A DNA stretch of 64,000 bases from the NCBI GenBank assembly GCA_964634205.1, contig CAZWKE010000003.1, forward strand, positions 1 to 64,000, in the 5' to 3' direction. Position numbers and translations under genes: made by a program. Below, piece by piece: positions 50,850-59,714 of the stretch (position 1 is its first letter; the number at the start of each line of letters is the position of its first letter). This stretch comes from JAFGGG01 sp964634205 (lineage in GTDB: Bacteria > Spirochaetota > Spirochaetia > SZUA-6 > RPPD01). The notes under the pieces are model-generated. The model was not told the origin of the DNA. It did no database searches and saw only the letters and a program-made list of their open reading frames with translations.

Positions 50850-51182
50850 TCAGTGAAAGGACTTTGTAAACCTGTCCCACAGGGTAAAAAGCGCTTTTTT
50901 TTGCGAACGCTCCGGTGCTCCGCCGCTCTTTATCAGTGCCGATAAATACTCCTCAACATCATGCGCCCTTTCCGATACTTTTCCAAACCCGAAACTTGCC
51001 CCGGTACCGCTCAGTTTATGCAGTTCCATATGCAGTCTCAGGGCGGCCTCTCCGTCCCAGGCGTTACCCCGCAACAGGGCTATATCCCGTTCCATTTCCC
51101 GTATGCGTGCCGGTAGTTTGGCACAAAACTTGTTTTTCAGACTCTGCAGCTTCTTTACCGCCGCAATTTTTTCATCATTCAT
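50850..51182 (-). CDS. HPt phosphotransfer protein
   Basis: The 110-residue, all-helical protein has the HPt signature HKLSGTGASFGFGKVSE with phospho-acceptor H55. HPt proteins carry phosphate between receiver domains in multi-step relays. Its ATG touches the stop of the REC-only regulator (51183), so they are co-translated. The two-receiver protein at 49507 and the hybrid kinase at 15025 are possible partners. Confidence 0.85.
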   Translation of the reverse strand: MNDEKIAAVKKLQSLKNKFCAKLPARIREMERDIALLRGNAWDGEAALRLHMELHKLSGTGASFGFGKVSERAHDVEEYLSALIKSGGAPERSQKKALFTLWDRFTKSFH

Positions 51183-51569
51183 TCAGCGTTTTTCCCAAAT
51201 CTTCTTTATCACGTCCGCCAGGGTAAGCGGGTCAAAAGGCTTAAAAATAACATCCAGCGCTCCAAGTTTCCGATACTCGGCAACCTCCTTGGGCTGCACC
51301 TTGGCGGTTAAAAAAATAACAGGGGCGGATGATGTCGTTTCAAGTTTTCGCAAGGCCTTGAAGGTACTGACTCCGTCCATATCGGGCATCATCACATCCA
51401 GAATAATGAGATCGGGTTTAAACTGCGTCACGACACCCAAAGCCTCCCTGCCGTAGGTGCAGATATACACGGTAAAACCGCCCACCTCCTCAAGGGCCAA
51501 TCTTGCGATCTCCTGAATATCGGGGTCGTCCTCCACGTAGAGTATTTTTTGTAAGGGCTGCTTTGGCAT
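51183..51569 (-). CDS. single-domain response regulator
   Basis: The 128-residue receiver has the acidic pair (ILYVEDDPDIQE), phospho-acceptor (LIILDVMMPDMDG), threonine (VIFLTAK) and lysine (IFKPFDP). There is no output domain, so it likely passes phosphate to the HPt protein encoded next, or binds a target as CheY does. It follows phoH by 12 bases. Confidence 0.9.
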   Translation of the reverse strand: MPKQPLQKILYVEDDPDIQEIARLALEEVGGFTVYICTYGREALGVVTQFKPDLIILDVMMPDMDGVSTFKALRKLETTSSAPVIFLTAKVQPKEVAEYRKLGALDVIFKPFDPLTLADVIKKIWEKR

Positions 51570-51581
51570 ACGGGGAAACTC

Positions 51582-52907
51582 CTATAGCAGCTCGGCGGCC
51601 AGTTCGGCCAGATCGCTTCTTTCGGATTTCAACAGGGTGACATGCCCAAAAAGCGATTGGCCCTTAAACGCATCCACCAGATAGGTGAGCCCGTTGGAAT
51701 TGGCATCCAGGTAGGGGCTGTCAATCTGATACGGGTCTCCCGTAAGCACCATCTTTGAGTTCTCGCCGGCGCGTGAAACGATTGTTTTGATTTCATGCGG
51801 AGTAAGATTTTGGGCCTCATCAATGATGATAAACTGGGAAGGCAGAGAGCGCCCCCTGATGTGTGAGAGCGCCTCAAGCTCAATCATGTTATTGCTGAGA
51901 AGCTGTTCCATACTTTTTATAGACTGGCTTTTATAGACACTGAGAATATATTCCAGGTTGTCAAACAGCGGCTGCATCCAGTGGGAGAGTTTTTCCGATT
52001 TGGCCCCCGGAAGATACCCGATATCCTTGCCCAGGGGGATTACCGGCCTGCTGACCATTACGCGGCTGTATTTTTTCTCCTCAAGCACCTTATGCAGTCC
52101 TGCCGCAATTGCCAGCAGTGTTTTACCGGTCCCGGCTTTTCCCATAATCGTTGCCAGGGTAACCGAATCATCAAGCAGGATTTCCAGCACCATGCGCTGC
52201 CGTTCATTCAACGGTTTTATACCGCAGACAGACAGGGAAGAACTCTTTACATACCGCAATTCCCTTCTCCCGCCGTCATACTGGGCAAACTCGGTCTCTG
52301 AAACGTCCTTCTGATTAAGGACCACAAATTCATTGGGGGTAAACTCATCATGCCATTCAATATACCCCTTCTTTTTTAACACATTCATGGTTTCCGCTGA
52401 AATATCCACTTCCCGCACACCGGTATACAGCGCATTGATGTCCACCTTTTGTTTTTCATAATCCACCGCCTTGATTCCCATGGCCGTGGCCTTTATGCGC
52501 GCATTGATGTCTTTGGACACAAAAAACACGTGCTTTCCCTCCCGCTGCAGCTTGTAAGCGGTCAACAGAATTTTATTGTCGTTTTTTTCCAGGTCGATAT
52601 CGATGGGAATGGTTTTATCATAATGCAGCTCCACCCGCAGCAGCGAACCGTTATCCATCTTAATCCCCTTGTTTATATCCCCGTGTTTGCTGATTCCGTC
52701 CAGAAAGCGGATGGCCTCCCTGGCATTACGTCCCCGCTCATCGCTGTATGATTTAAGGCGGTCAAGCTCCTCCAGCACGGTGAGGGGAATTACTATTTCA
52801 TTGTCCCGGAAAGAGTAGATGGCGTCATGCTTATGAATAAAAATATTGGTGTCTATGACAAACGTCTTTACATTCTTCAATACACACTCCAACTGCGGAT
52901 AAAACAA
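51582..52907 (-). CDS. phoH: PhoH-family protein with N-terminal PIN domain
   Basis: The 441-residue protein has a PIN ribonuclease domain (about 10-150; FVIDTNIFIH, LTVLEELDRLK) and a PhoH-type ATPase (about 225-441). The ATPase has Walker A GKAGTGKTLLAIAAGL, Walker B FIIIDEAQNLTPHE and LTGDPYQIDSPY. PIN-PhoH proteins are thought to be RNA helicase-nucleases. It stands before the REC/HPt genes. Family is certain; substrate RNAs are unknown. Confidence 0.93.
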   Translation of the reverse strand: MFYPQLECVLKNVKTFVIDTNIFIHKHDAIYSFRDNEIVIPLTVLEELDRLKSYSDERGRNAREAIRFLDGISKHGDINKGIKMDNGSLLRVELHYDKTIPIDIDLEKNDNKILLTAYKLQREGKHVFFVSKDINARIKATAMGIKAVDYEKQKVDINALYTGVREVDISAETMNVLKKKGYIEWHDEFTPNEFVVLNQKDVSETEFAQYDGGRRELRYVKSSSLSVCGIKPLNERQRMVLEILLDDSVTLATIMGKAGTGKTLLAIAAGLHKVLEEKKYSRVMVSRPVIPLGKDIGYLPGAKSEKLSHWMQPLFDNLEYILSVYKSQSIKSMEQLLSNNMIELEALSHIRGRSLPSQFIIIDEAQNLTPHEIKTIVSRAGENSKMVLTGDPYQIDSPYLDANSNGLTYLVDAFKGQSLFGHVTLLKSERSDLAELAAELL

Positions 52908-52932
52908 AGCTTACTATGATTCATCTAAAATT

Positions 52933-53598
52933 TCAATTTGTTTTGATAATTGAGAGTAAAAACTTTTCCAGATCATGGTAATATTTAAAGGTCAGATCGG
53001 CAATACTGGCTTTAAAGGGTTTATGACTGAGATGCGCTGTTTTTATTCCCACCCGCGAAGCACCCACAATATCATACTGATAATTGTTCCCCACATACAG
53101 GGTTTCCTCCGCGGAGGTATGCAGCCGGCGCAGCAGCTCCAGGAAAGGCTGTGGGTGCGGTTTCAAATAACCGGTTTCTTCCGAGGAAAATGCACAGTCC
53201 CAGATGCCTTCCAACTTCAGGTGATTCAGTTTTTTTTGCACGGGAAGGTCTGAAAGCACCCCAATTCTTATATCCATTTTTTTGAGTTTTAATAAAATTT
53301 CTTTCACCCCGGGATAAGGCTTTATATGACAAAAAACCTCCGGCCACTGTGAATATATGATTTTTGTAATACGCTGCCGGGCCTTTTCTTCTGAAATACG
53401 CATACGCTGTGCCAGCAGATGGGATTGCAGCGCATAGAAATCTTTTACGTCGCGATGATGTCTGATCTGTTTTCTCACTATTCTGAAATTATTAATAAAC
53501 CGGAGGTTGTGCACAACCAGCGGAATTGAGGCAAAGAACATTTTATAATCCGGGTAAAGAGTTCCGTCGATGTCAAAGGCAACCGCTTTTATCTGCAT
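52933..53598 (-). CDS. HAD-superfamily hydrolase
   Basis: The 221-residue phosphatase has motif I VAFDIDGTLYPD (nucleophile D9), motif II GVLSDLP, motif III lysine in GYLKPHPQPF and motif IV VGNNYQYDIVGA. The helical cap (about 15-95) puts it in subclass I, like phosphoglycolate phosphatase. The substrate is not predictable. It follows the NlpC-like gene by 85 bases. Confidence 0.88.
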   Translation of the reverse strand: MQIKAVAFDIDGTLYPDYKMFFASIPLVVHNLRFINNFRIVRKQIRHHRDVKDFYALQSHLLAQRMRISEEKARQRITKIIYSQWPEVFCHIKPYPGVKEILLKLKKMDIRIGVLSDLPVQKKLNHLKLEGIWDCAFSSEETGYLKPHPQPFLELLRRLHTSAEETLYVGNNYQYDIVGASRVGIKTAHLSHKPFKASIADLTFKYYHDLEKFLLSIIKTN

Positions 53599-53683
53599 AT
53601 GAATATCAACCTGTATGTTATACTGAACGACCTACACGATAATATACCGAGGCAAATGCAAAAATCAATATCTTTTTTAAATT

Positions 53684-54976
53684 TTACGGTGTATCGGGCG
53701 AAAAAACGCCGGAGGCATTGATCCTTACCAGGTGTATAAAATCATCCCGGTAGAGAGAAATAAACTCGTCAATCGTCTTTTCCTTGTGTTGATCCAATTC
53801 AACCAAGCGGAACCCCCCGCTTTCATCAAAATAGGGGAACAGCACCGCCACATGAAAATGGCTGTGCATCAGTGGATTTTTCGGGTATATCATATTCACC
53901 GAGCCAAGGTAGAAATTCCCCGGTTCCGCGGCCGCAAGGATAAACATAATCAGTTTCAAATGTTTTACCTGGTAGCCGCTGTCCTCCCGGTACTGAAAAA
54001 ATTTGACGGAACGCACATCCGCGGCCTCAAATGACGGCGCAACCTGTGAACGCGCCTCCTCCAGGCCGGCGGCCAGGTTCCTGGTCCAGTCCAGTCCGAA
54101 GTAAAGATCACGATATTTGTAATACTCCTTGTTCCACCTGTTTCCGCGCAGGGTTTCATGTTTTTGTTTCAGGGTGTTGATATCTATATAAGAACCCGCC
54201 AGCGGCTTATAGAACCCGTCCACAACCCATTTTGCAAAGCCCGAGCAGTTAAATCCATGAGGATTCTCCTGGCGGTCTCCCGATTCGATAAAGACAAAAT
54301 CCCCTTTGCTGTTCTGCGCTCCGTCTTCCACCTCTTTTACGCGGCCGTGCAGGGTCAGTATTTTCTCAAGCACATTTCCGACATCCCGGTAATCCTCACT
54401 TTTCCCCTGATACAGGATAAGCTGCCAATCGATACTGTTCTCGGTGAGCCTGACAACCTTTAAAAAGGGTTCAAACATCAGCACCGTAAAATCTATCGGC
54501 AGGATGATATTCCTGTATACGGGTTCATTAAAAAGAAAAACCTCCAATACACAACGCTGACCATCCGGTACGATTTTAAGATAACAGTACGGTTCATTGC
54601 GCAGCACAACTTTCATCCATTGAAACGTGCCGTTTTCCATGCTGCGCTTGATAATATAGGTACCCTGGGAGTCCAGGTGAAATCCTTTTTCCGTTTCCGT
54701 GATAAACGAATAAAACAGGTCGCGGCCCCTGATGAACTTTTCGAATTTAACCCGGTAGTCCTTTCCCCAGACGGGAAAGTATTGTACGCTTTGCCTGACA
54801 TCCAGAAGGGACTCCAGCACTTCATCCTTTATCTGCCGACGAATCTCGTAGTTTTCCGGAAAGTTGAAAAATTCGGCACCGAAGGAATCCTGTGTATAAG
54901 CCGTAATATTCGAAACACCGGCCCGGAAGCAAAGAAACAAAAATAATAGATATAAAAACACCCGCTTTTTTTGCAT
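53684..54976 (-). CDS. secreted protein with NlpC/P60-like cysteine-histidine pair
   Basis: The 430-residue protein has a signal peptide (1-26). The N-terminal ~220 residues are unassigned, with beta-rich segments. From ~235 it has GFNCSGFAKWV with C244, then SHFHVAVLFPYF with H373 and H375. That order matches papain-like NlpC/P60 hydrolases, where Cys starts a helix and His lies on a strand. A cell-wall peptidase or amidase role is plausible. I do not recognise the full-length family, and overall similarity is weak, so activity is inferred. Confidence 0.65.
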   Translation of the reverse strand: MQKKRVFLYLLFLFLCFRAGVSNITAYTQDSFGAEFFNFPENYEIRRQIKDEVLESLLDVRQSVQYFPVWGKDYRVKFEKFIRGRDLFYSFITETEKGFHLDSQGTYIIKRSMENGTFQWMKVVLRNEPYCYLKIVPDGQRCVLEVFLFNEPVYRNIILPIDFTVLMFEPFLKVVRLTENSIDWQLILYQGKSEDYRDVGNVLEKILTLHGRVKEVEDGAQNSKGDFVFIESGDRQENPHGFNCSGFAKWVVDGFYKPLAGSYIDINTLKQKHETLRGNRWNKEYYKYRDLYFGLDWTRNLAAGLEEARSQVAPSFEAADVRSVKFFQYREDSGYQVKHLKLIMFILAAAEPGNFYLGSVNMIYPKNPLMHSHFHVAVLFPYFDESGGFRLVELDQHKEKTIDEFISLYRDDFIHLVRINASGVFSPDTP

Positions 54977-55007
54977 ATACTTATGTTTCGGCTGCCGCCG
55001 GGGAAAG

Positions 55008-55325
55008 CTAACTCTTTTTATCTTTTATACGCAGCAGAAGATCCAGCAATTGATTCCTGATCATCTGAATATCGATCTCCGCGTCATGCGGTTCAGCGGT
55101 TATTTCCGCCCAGATTCTCTTTTTTGCGCCTTCGATGGTATAGCGTTTTGTATGAAGAAGATGTTTCAGCCGGTAAAGCAGCCGTACATCCCGTCCGGAA
55201 TATACTCTCCTGCCGCTGAGGCTTTTAGCCGGTGAAAGAAAAGAAAACTCTTTTTCCCAATAGCGAATCACATGTTGTTTTACCTCGAGCAGTTTGCTTA
55301 CCTGGCCGATCGAATATTTTTTCAT
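55008..55325 (-). CDS. MerR-family transcriptional regulator
   Basis: The 105-residue protein is essentially the MerR winged-helix domain (YSIGQVSKLLEVKQHVIRYWEKEF, RRVYSGRDVRLLYRLKHLLHTKRYTIEGAKK) with a short helical tail and no effector domain. Similar short MerR proteins lie beside cell-division or translation genes in several phyla. It overlaps the der stop by four bases (ATGA) and is translationally coupled to it. Confidence 0.9.
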   Translation of the reverse strand: MKKYSIGQVSKLLEVKQHVIRYWEKEFSFLSPAKSLSGRRVYSGRDVRLLYRLKHLLHTKRYTIEGAKKRIWAEITAEPHDAEIDIQMIRNQLLDLLLRIKDKKS

Positions 55326-56680
55326 TTTTTGTCGTGTACTGCTTTTCGGAGCTCTATATCAAACGGGACCAGAGAAAATCCCAGTTCCCGGCGTATCTTG
55401 TTCTTTAAATACTGCGTATAGCTCTGCGGGTAGCCGCGCAGTATATTGAGGAAAAAAATGAATTTTATCGGATTCACACTTACCTGTGTGGCATAGCGTA
55501 TCTTCAACCGTCTTTTGTTTCCGGGGATCACGTACGCCTTGGTCCACTCCGCCAGCTTCTTGTTCAGCCGCGAGGTATCCACCCTTTTGTGCAGCAGGTG
55601 CCACACCTCTACAACGGTTTTTATAAGCTTATCCGTACCCATACCCTGTTTTGCCGAAAGCGGGATAATAGGGACAAAATCCATAACAGGGAATAAGAAC
55701 CGGATCCTGTCTTTAAACGCCTGCAGCCGGTTGGGCATCTCCGGCAGCAGGTCCCATTTATTCAGCACCAGGATCAGGCCCTTGGCCCTTTTCACCACCA
55801 GCATACAGATCTTTTTGTCCTGCTCGCTTAATCCTTCCAGCGCGTCGATGAGGAGGGCGACCACGTCGCATTCATCAATGGATTTGATGGCCCTGTTTAC
55901 GGAATAGTACTCCACCGCTTCACTGATTTTTTTCTTGCGGCGGATTCCCGCGGTATCAAGAACCCGGATCCTTCTCTGTTTAAAGGTAAACACACCCTCG
56001 ATGATATCACGCGTGGTTCCGGGAACAGCCGATACAATAGACCGCTCCTCACCCAACAAGTGGTTTACCAGGGTTGACTTCCCCGTATTCGGTTTTCCCA
56101 GCACCGCAAGCTTTATCTCGGATTCCCGTGCCTCTGCGGGTTTGGCCCCGTCCGCGGCCGACTTTTTGCCGCTGACCATGCGCACGATCTGCTTTTTTAA
56201 CAGGTCGATATTGCGTCCGTGCTCCGCCGAAATACCGATAACATGCGAAAATCCCCATTGGTATTTATCATACATCTCGGCTTCATGTACCGGGTCATCG
56301 ATCTTGTTTACCACCAAAATGATCTTATCCGAGTAGGGCCGCAGCATCTCAACAAAGGCCTGGTCTTCCCCTGTGGTAAGATGGGCGTCACTTAACAACA
56401 AGGCCACCTCTGCCGATTTTATCAGCTGCAGACTTTTTTCAATTATCTTTTGATTAAGTTCATCTTTTTGCAGGGTAAACCCGCCCGTATCGGTAAGCAG
56501 GACCTTTACATCCTCCAGGGTACATTCCTTTTCCACGGCGTCCCGTGTCACCCCCGGCATGGAATGGGTAATTGCTCTCCGTGCTCCCAGCAAACGGTTA
56601 AAAAGAGTGGATTTCCCCACGTTCGGGCGGCCCAGAATAACGATACGGGGGAGATCAAGGTTAATAGGAGACGAGATCAA
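55322..56680 (-). CDS. der: ribosome biogenesis GTPase Der (EngA)
   Basis: Der matures the 50S subunit and has two GTPase domains in tandem: GRPNVGKSTLFNRLLG with DTGGF, and GKPNTGKSTLVNHLLG with DTAGIRRKKKI. A KH-like C-terminal domain follows. TTG 56680 is chosen as start, because GGAGG lies six bases upstream and it gives a 452-residue protein of normal length. An upstream ATG (56713) would add 11 residues from within the ptsI frame. The start lies 20 bases inside the ptsI 3' end. Confidence 0.96.
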   Translation of the reverse strand: MISSPINLDLPRIVILGRPNVGKSTLFNRLLGARRAITHSMPGVTRDAVEKECTLEDVKVLLTDTGGFTLQKDELNQKIIEKSLQLIKSAEVALLLSDAHLTTGEDQAFVEMLRPYSDKIILVVNKIDDPVHEAEMYDKYQWGFSHVIGISAEHGRNIDLLKKQIVRMVSGKKSAADGAKPAEARESEIKLAVLGKPNTGKSTLVNHLLGEERSIVSAVPGTTRDIIEGVFTFKQRRIRVLDTAGIRRKKKISEAVEYYSVNRAIKSIDECDVVALLIDALEGLSEQDKKICMLVVKRAKGLILVLNKWDLLPEMPNRLQAFKDRIRFLFPVMDFVPIIPLSAKQGMGTDKLIKTVVEVWHLLHKRVDTSRLNKKLAEWTKAYVIPGNKRRLKIRYATQVSVNPIKFIFFLNILRGYPQSYTQYLKNKIRRELGFSLVPFDIELRKAVHDKK

Positions 56681-58403
56681 ACTTGGCCTCCATCCAGTCC
56701 CGCACATAATCATCGATATCCTGAGAGAACGTCATCTTCATTATGGTATTCACCAGCTCTTTTGCTTCCTTCATACTGACCGAACGTATGATACGCTTTA
56801 TCTCGGGAATACTAAAGGCACTCATACTGAACTGATCAAGCCCCAAACCCAGAAGCACAACCGTGGCAAAGGGATCACCCGCCATTTCCCCGCACATGCC
56901 GACCGGTATTCCGGCCGCGTGCGCGTTGTCAATAACCATTTTGATCAGTCGTAATACACCCGGATGAAACGGCTCATAAAGGTAGGCGATCCTCTCATTG
57001 TTCCTGTCCACCGCGATGGTATATTGGATAAGGTCGTTTGTTCCGATAGAAAAAAAATCAACCTTTTGCGCCAGGATTTCCGAAATCAGCGCTGCCGAAG
57101 GTACCTCGATCATGACCCCTACGGGAATGTCCTCTTTAAAGGGGATCTTCGCGCTTCTCAGCTCCTTTTTCAACTGGTGCCAGATATCCAGTGTTTTCAA
57201 GAGTTCCTCAATACCGGAGATCATGGGGAACATTATCTTTAAATTTCCGTACACCGAGGCCCGCAGCATGGCCCGCAGCTGCGCCTTGAATATTTCGGGC
57301 TTGGCCAGGCAAAAACGGACCGCACGCCAACCCAGAATCGGATTGTCCTCTGCCCCCACATCAAATCCCGGCATCACCTTTTCTCCCCCCAGATCCAGGG
57401 TACGAATGGTGACACTTCTTCCCTTCATTGTCTCGAGCACGGTACGGTAGGTTCGAAGCTGTTCTTCCTCACTGGGGAAACTGTTCGGCGTCATATAAAG
57501 GAATTCCGAGCGAAAAAGCCCGATACCGTCCGCCCCGTGGGCCAGTACGGCCTCCACTTCCGCTGTTACCTCGATATTTGCCTCCAGGCTGATAACACGC
57601 TTGTCCGTGGTTTCCGGTTTCATCCGGTTTAATATCAGGAGATCCTGTTCATGCTTCTGCCATTTTACCTGTGAGCTTTTATATTCACGCGTTGTTTTTT
57701 TATCCGGATTGACAATCACCACGCCCTGGTTTCCGTCTACAATAATGGTATCACCGTCCGCCACACTCTGACTGACATTAGAGAGTCCCAAAACCGCGGG
57801 AATGGCGAAAGACTTGGCGATAATGGCCGTGTGTGATGTTTTACTCCCCAGATCAAGGGCGATTGCCTTGACCATTGATTTGTTCATACTGATGGCGTCG
57901 GAGGGCAGCAGGTTGTGCGCCACAATAATTACCTCTTCGGACAGATCGGCCAAAGAGATGCGCTCATGTAATAATAGGTGACGCATCACGCGTTGGGAGA
58001 CGTCGTGAATATCAGTGGAACGCTCTTTCAGATAGCTGTCGGACGAAGAGTTGACCTTTTCAATGATGGTCTCTATGACCTGCAGCAAGATCCACTCCAC
58101 ATTCAATTTTTTTTCTTTTACTTTTTTCCCTATATCCTCTTTGAATACCGGATCGTTCAACATGAGAACATGGGAATCAAGCAGTTTCTTTTCTTCGTCG
58201 GCCATTTGGGGGGCATATTTTTTTTTCATATGAAGTATTTCACCGATTGCATTCTCCACGGCCGCGAAAAAACGCTCTAGTTCTCCTTTAACTTGGCCTG
58301 CACTGATGGTATACTTGGGAACGGAAAGTTTTTCTTCCTTAAATAGATAGACTTTTCCTTCCACTATACCCGGTGAAACCGAAATACCTTTGTAAATCTC
58401 CAT
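56661..58403 (-). CDS. ptsI: phosphoenolpyruvate-protein phosphotransferase (enzyme I)
   Basis: Enzyme I takes phosphate from phosphoenolpyruvate and passes it to HPr, starting sugar uptake or PTS regulation. The 580-residue protein has the phospho-histidine in GSKTSHTAIIAKS (around residue 188), SEFLYMTPNSFPSEEEQ and the PEP-site segment FSIGTNDLIQYTIAVDRNNE. No HPr or enzyme II gene is nearby. The consensus promoter at 58413-58441 predicts an mRNA beginning about three bases before the ATG, and there is no ribosome site. Confidence 0.96.
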   Translation of the reverse strand: MEIYKGISVSPGIVEGKVYLFKEEKLSVPKYTISAGQVKGELERFFAAVENAIGEILHMKKKYAPQMADEEKKLLDSHVLMLNDPVFKEDIGKKVKEKKLNVEWILLQVIETIIEKVNSSSDSYLKERSTDIHDVSQRVMRHLLLHERISLADLSEEVIIVAHNLLPSDAISMNKSMVKAIALDLGSKTSHTAIIAKSFAIPAVLGLSNVSQSVADGDTIIVDGNQGVVIVNPDKKTTREYKSSQVKWQKHEQDLLILNRMKPETTDKRVISLEANIEVTAEVEAVLAHGADGIGLFRSEFLYMTPNSFPSEEEQLRTYRTVLETMKGRSVTIRTLDLGGEKVMPGFDVGAEDNPILGWRAVRFCLAKPEIFKAQLRAMLRASVYGNLKIMFPMISGIEELLKTLDIWHQLKKELRSAKIPFKEDIPVGVMIEVPSAALISEILAQKVDFFSIGTNDLIQYTIAVDRNNERIAYLYEPFHPGVLRLIKMVIDNAHAAGIPVGMCGEMAGDPFATVVLLGLGLDQFSMSAFSIPEIKRIIRSVSMKEAKELVNTIMKMTFSQDIDDYVRDWMEAKFDLVSY

Positions 58404-58412
58404 TTGATCTTT

Positions 58413-58441
58413 AGTATAGATGGTTTTTTTTACCCTGTCAA
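58413..58441 (-). promoter_or_regulatory. ptsI promoter giving a leaderless mRNA
   Basis: Perfect TTGACA (58436-58441), 17-base spacer and TATACT (58413-58418) on the minus strand. The predicted start is near 58406, with the ATG at 58403. Confidence 0.8.
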
Positions 58442-58544
58442 ACTAAAGAAATTGCCGTAAACTCATTGGATACGCCGACCCTGCGCTTGAAGACAACCAT
58501 AATCCGGCATAGAATATTGGTATATAATTCAAAGGAGGCACTTT

Positions 58545-59633
58545 ATGATCGAGGAAATTTTAAACAACTGGCTTCAATATGTTATTTTCGGCAGCCTGCT
58601 CGCCGGTTCCTTTATTGTCGGTTTTCTACTGCATTATCTCATTGTCTTGCTCATCAAGCTTTTTACCCGGAAAACCGAGACGAATATCGACAATATCATA
58701 GTCAGACACATGAAGGGTCCGCTGAAACTGCTGTTACCGGTTGTACTTTTCAATCTTGTACTTCCCTATGTACATATAAACAAACAGGCCATGGATGTAA
58801 TCCGCGAATTGTTTATTATCTTATTCATCATCGCCTTCGCCTGGATTCTGACAAAAGTGACCTCCATTTTAACCGACAGCATGAAGCAGAGGTACCGCGT
58901 GGATGTTAAGGACAACCTACATGCCAGGAAAATACAGACCCAGATGCAGGTGTTAAAGAGGATTGTCAGTATAATCATCTATATTATTACCATCGCGGTA
59001 ATCCTGATGCGTTTTGAGGCGATAAGACAACTGGGAACCACCCTCCTTGCCTCGGCCGGTATTGTCGGCCTGATCCTGGGTTTCGCCGCACAGAAAACAC
59101 TTTCCACGCTTGTGGCGGGGTTCCAGCTTGCCTTCACCCAGCCCATTCGTATTGATGACGTGGTGATTGTGGAAAACGAATGGGGCCGGATCGAAGAGAT
59201 CACCCTGACCTATGTTGTGGTGAAGATATGGGATTTACGGCGGCTGGTCGTTCCCATCACCTATTTCATCGATCATCCTTTTCAGAACTGGACCAGGGTT
59301 TCGGCCGAGATCATCGGCACCGTTTATCTTTATTGTGATTATACCATCCCGCTTGAAGCGGTGCGCCGAAAACTGCGGGAGGTCTGCGAAGCCTCCGAGA
59401 TTTGGGATAAGAAGGTCTGTGTGCTGCAGGTTACCGCGGCCAAAGAAAAAACGGTAGAGCTGCGTGCCCTGGTAAGCGCGACGGACGCGGGTCAGTGCTG
59501 GGACCTGCGCTGCAATGTACGGGAAAAGCTTTTGGACTTTATTCAAAAAGAGTACGGCGGGCATCTGCCCAAGGTCAGGGCATTTCTGGAGAAGAACGAA
59601 TTCCAAAAAGGTATATCCGGGGAACACACCTGA
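58545..59633 (+). CDS. MscS-family mechanosensitive channel
   Basis: The 362-residue protein has about four N-terminal membrane helices and the MscS pore helix signature (LLASAGIVGLILGFAAQK followed by TLVAGFQLAFTQPIRIDDVV). A cytoplasmic beta and C-terminal domain follow. It should release solutes on osmotic downshock. An AAAGGAGG site precedes the ATG, with TATAAT at 58523-58528 but no matching -35. A short stem-loop (CTCCC/GGGAG, 59661-59676) follows the gene. Confidence 0.92.
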   Translation: MIEEILNNWLQYVIFGSLLAGSFIVGFLLHYLIVLLIKLFTRKTETNIDNIIVRHMKGPLKLLLPVVLFNLVLPYVHINKQAMDVIRELFIILFIIAFAWILTKVTSILTDSMKQRYRVDVKDNLHARKIQTQMQVLKRIVSIIIYIITIAVILMRFEAIRQLGTTLLASAGIVGLILGFAAQKTLSTLVAGFQLAFTQPIRIDDVVIVENEWGRIEEITLTYVVVKIWDLRRLVVPITYFIDHPFQNWTRVSAEIIGTVYLYCDYTIPLEAVRRKLREVCEASEIWDKKVCVLQVTAAKEKTVELRALVSATDAGQCWDLRCNVREKLLDFIQKEYGGHLPKVRAFLEKNEFQKGISGEHT

Positions 59634-59714
59634 TTCCCTTTTCTATTGATTTTTTTCCCACTCCCTGCGGCGGGAGCTTGAACAGACCCGGTATTATAAG
59701 TACCATAAGGTCAG

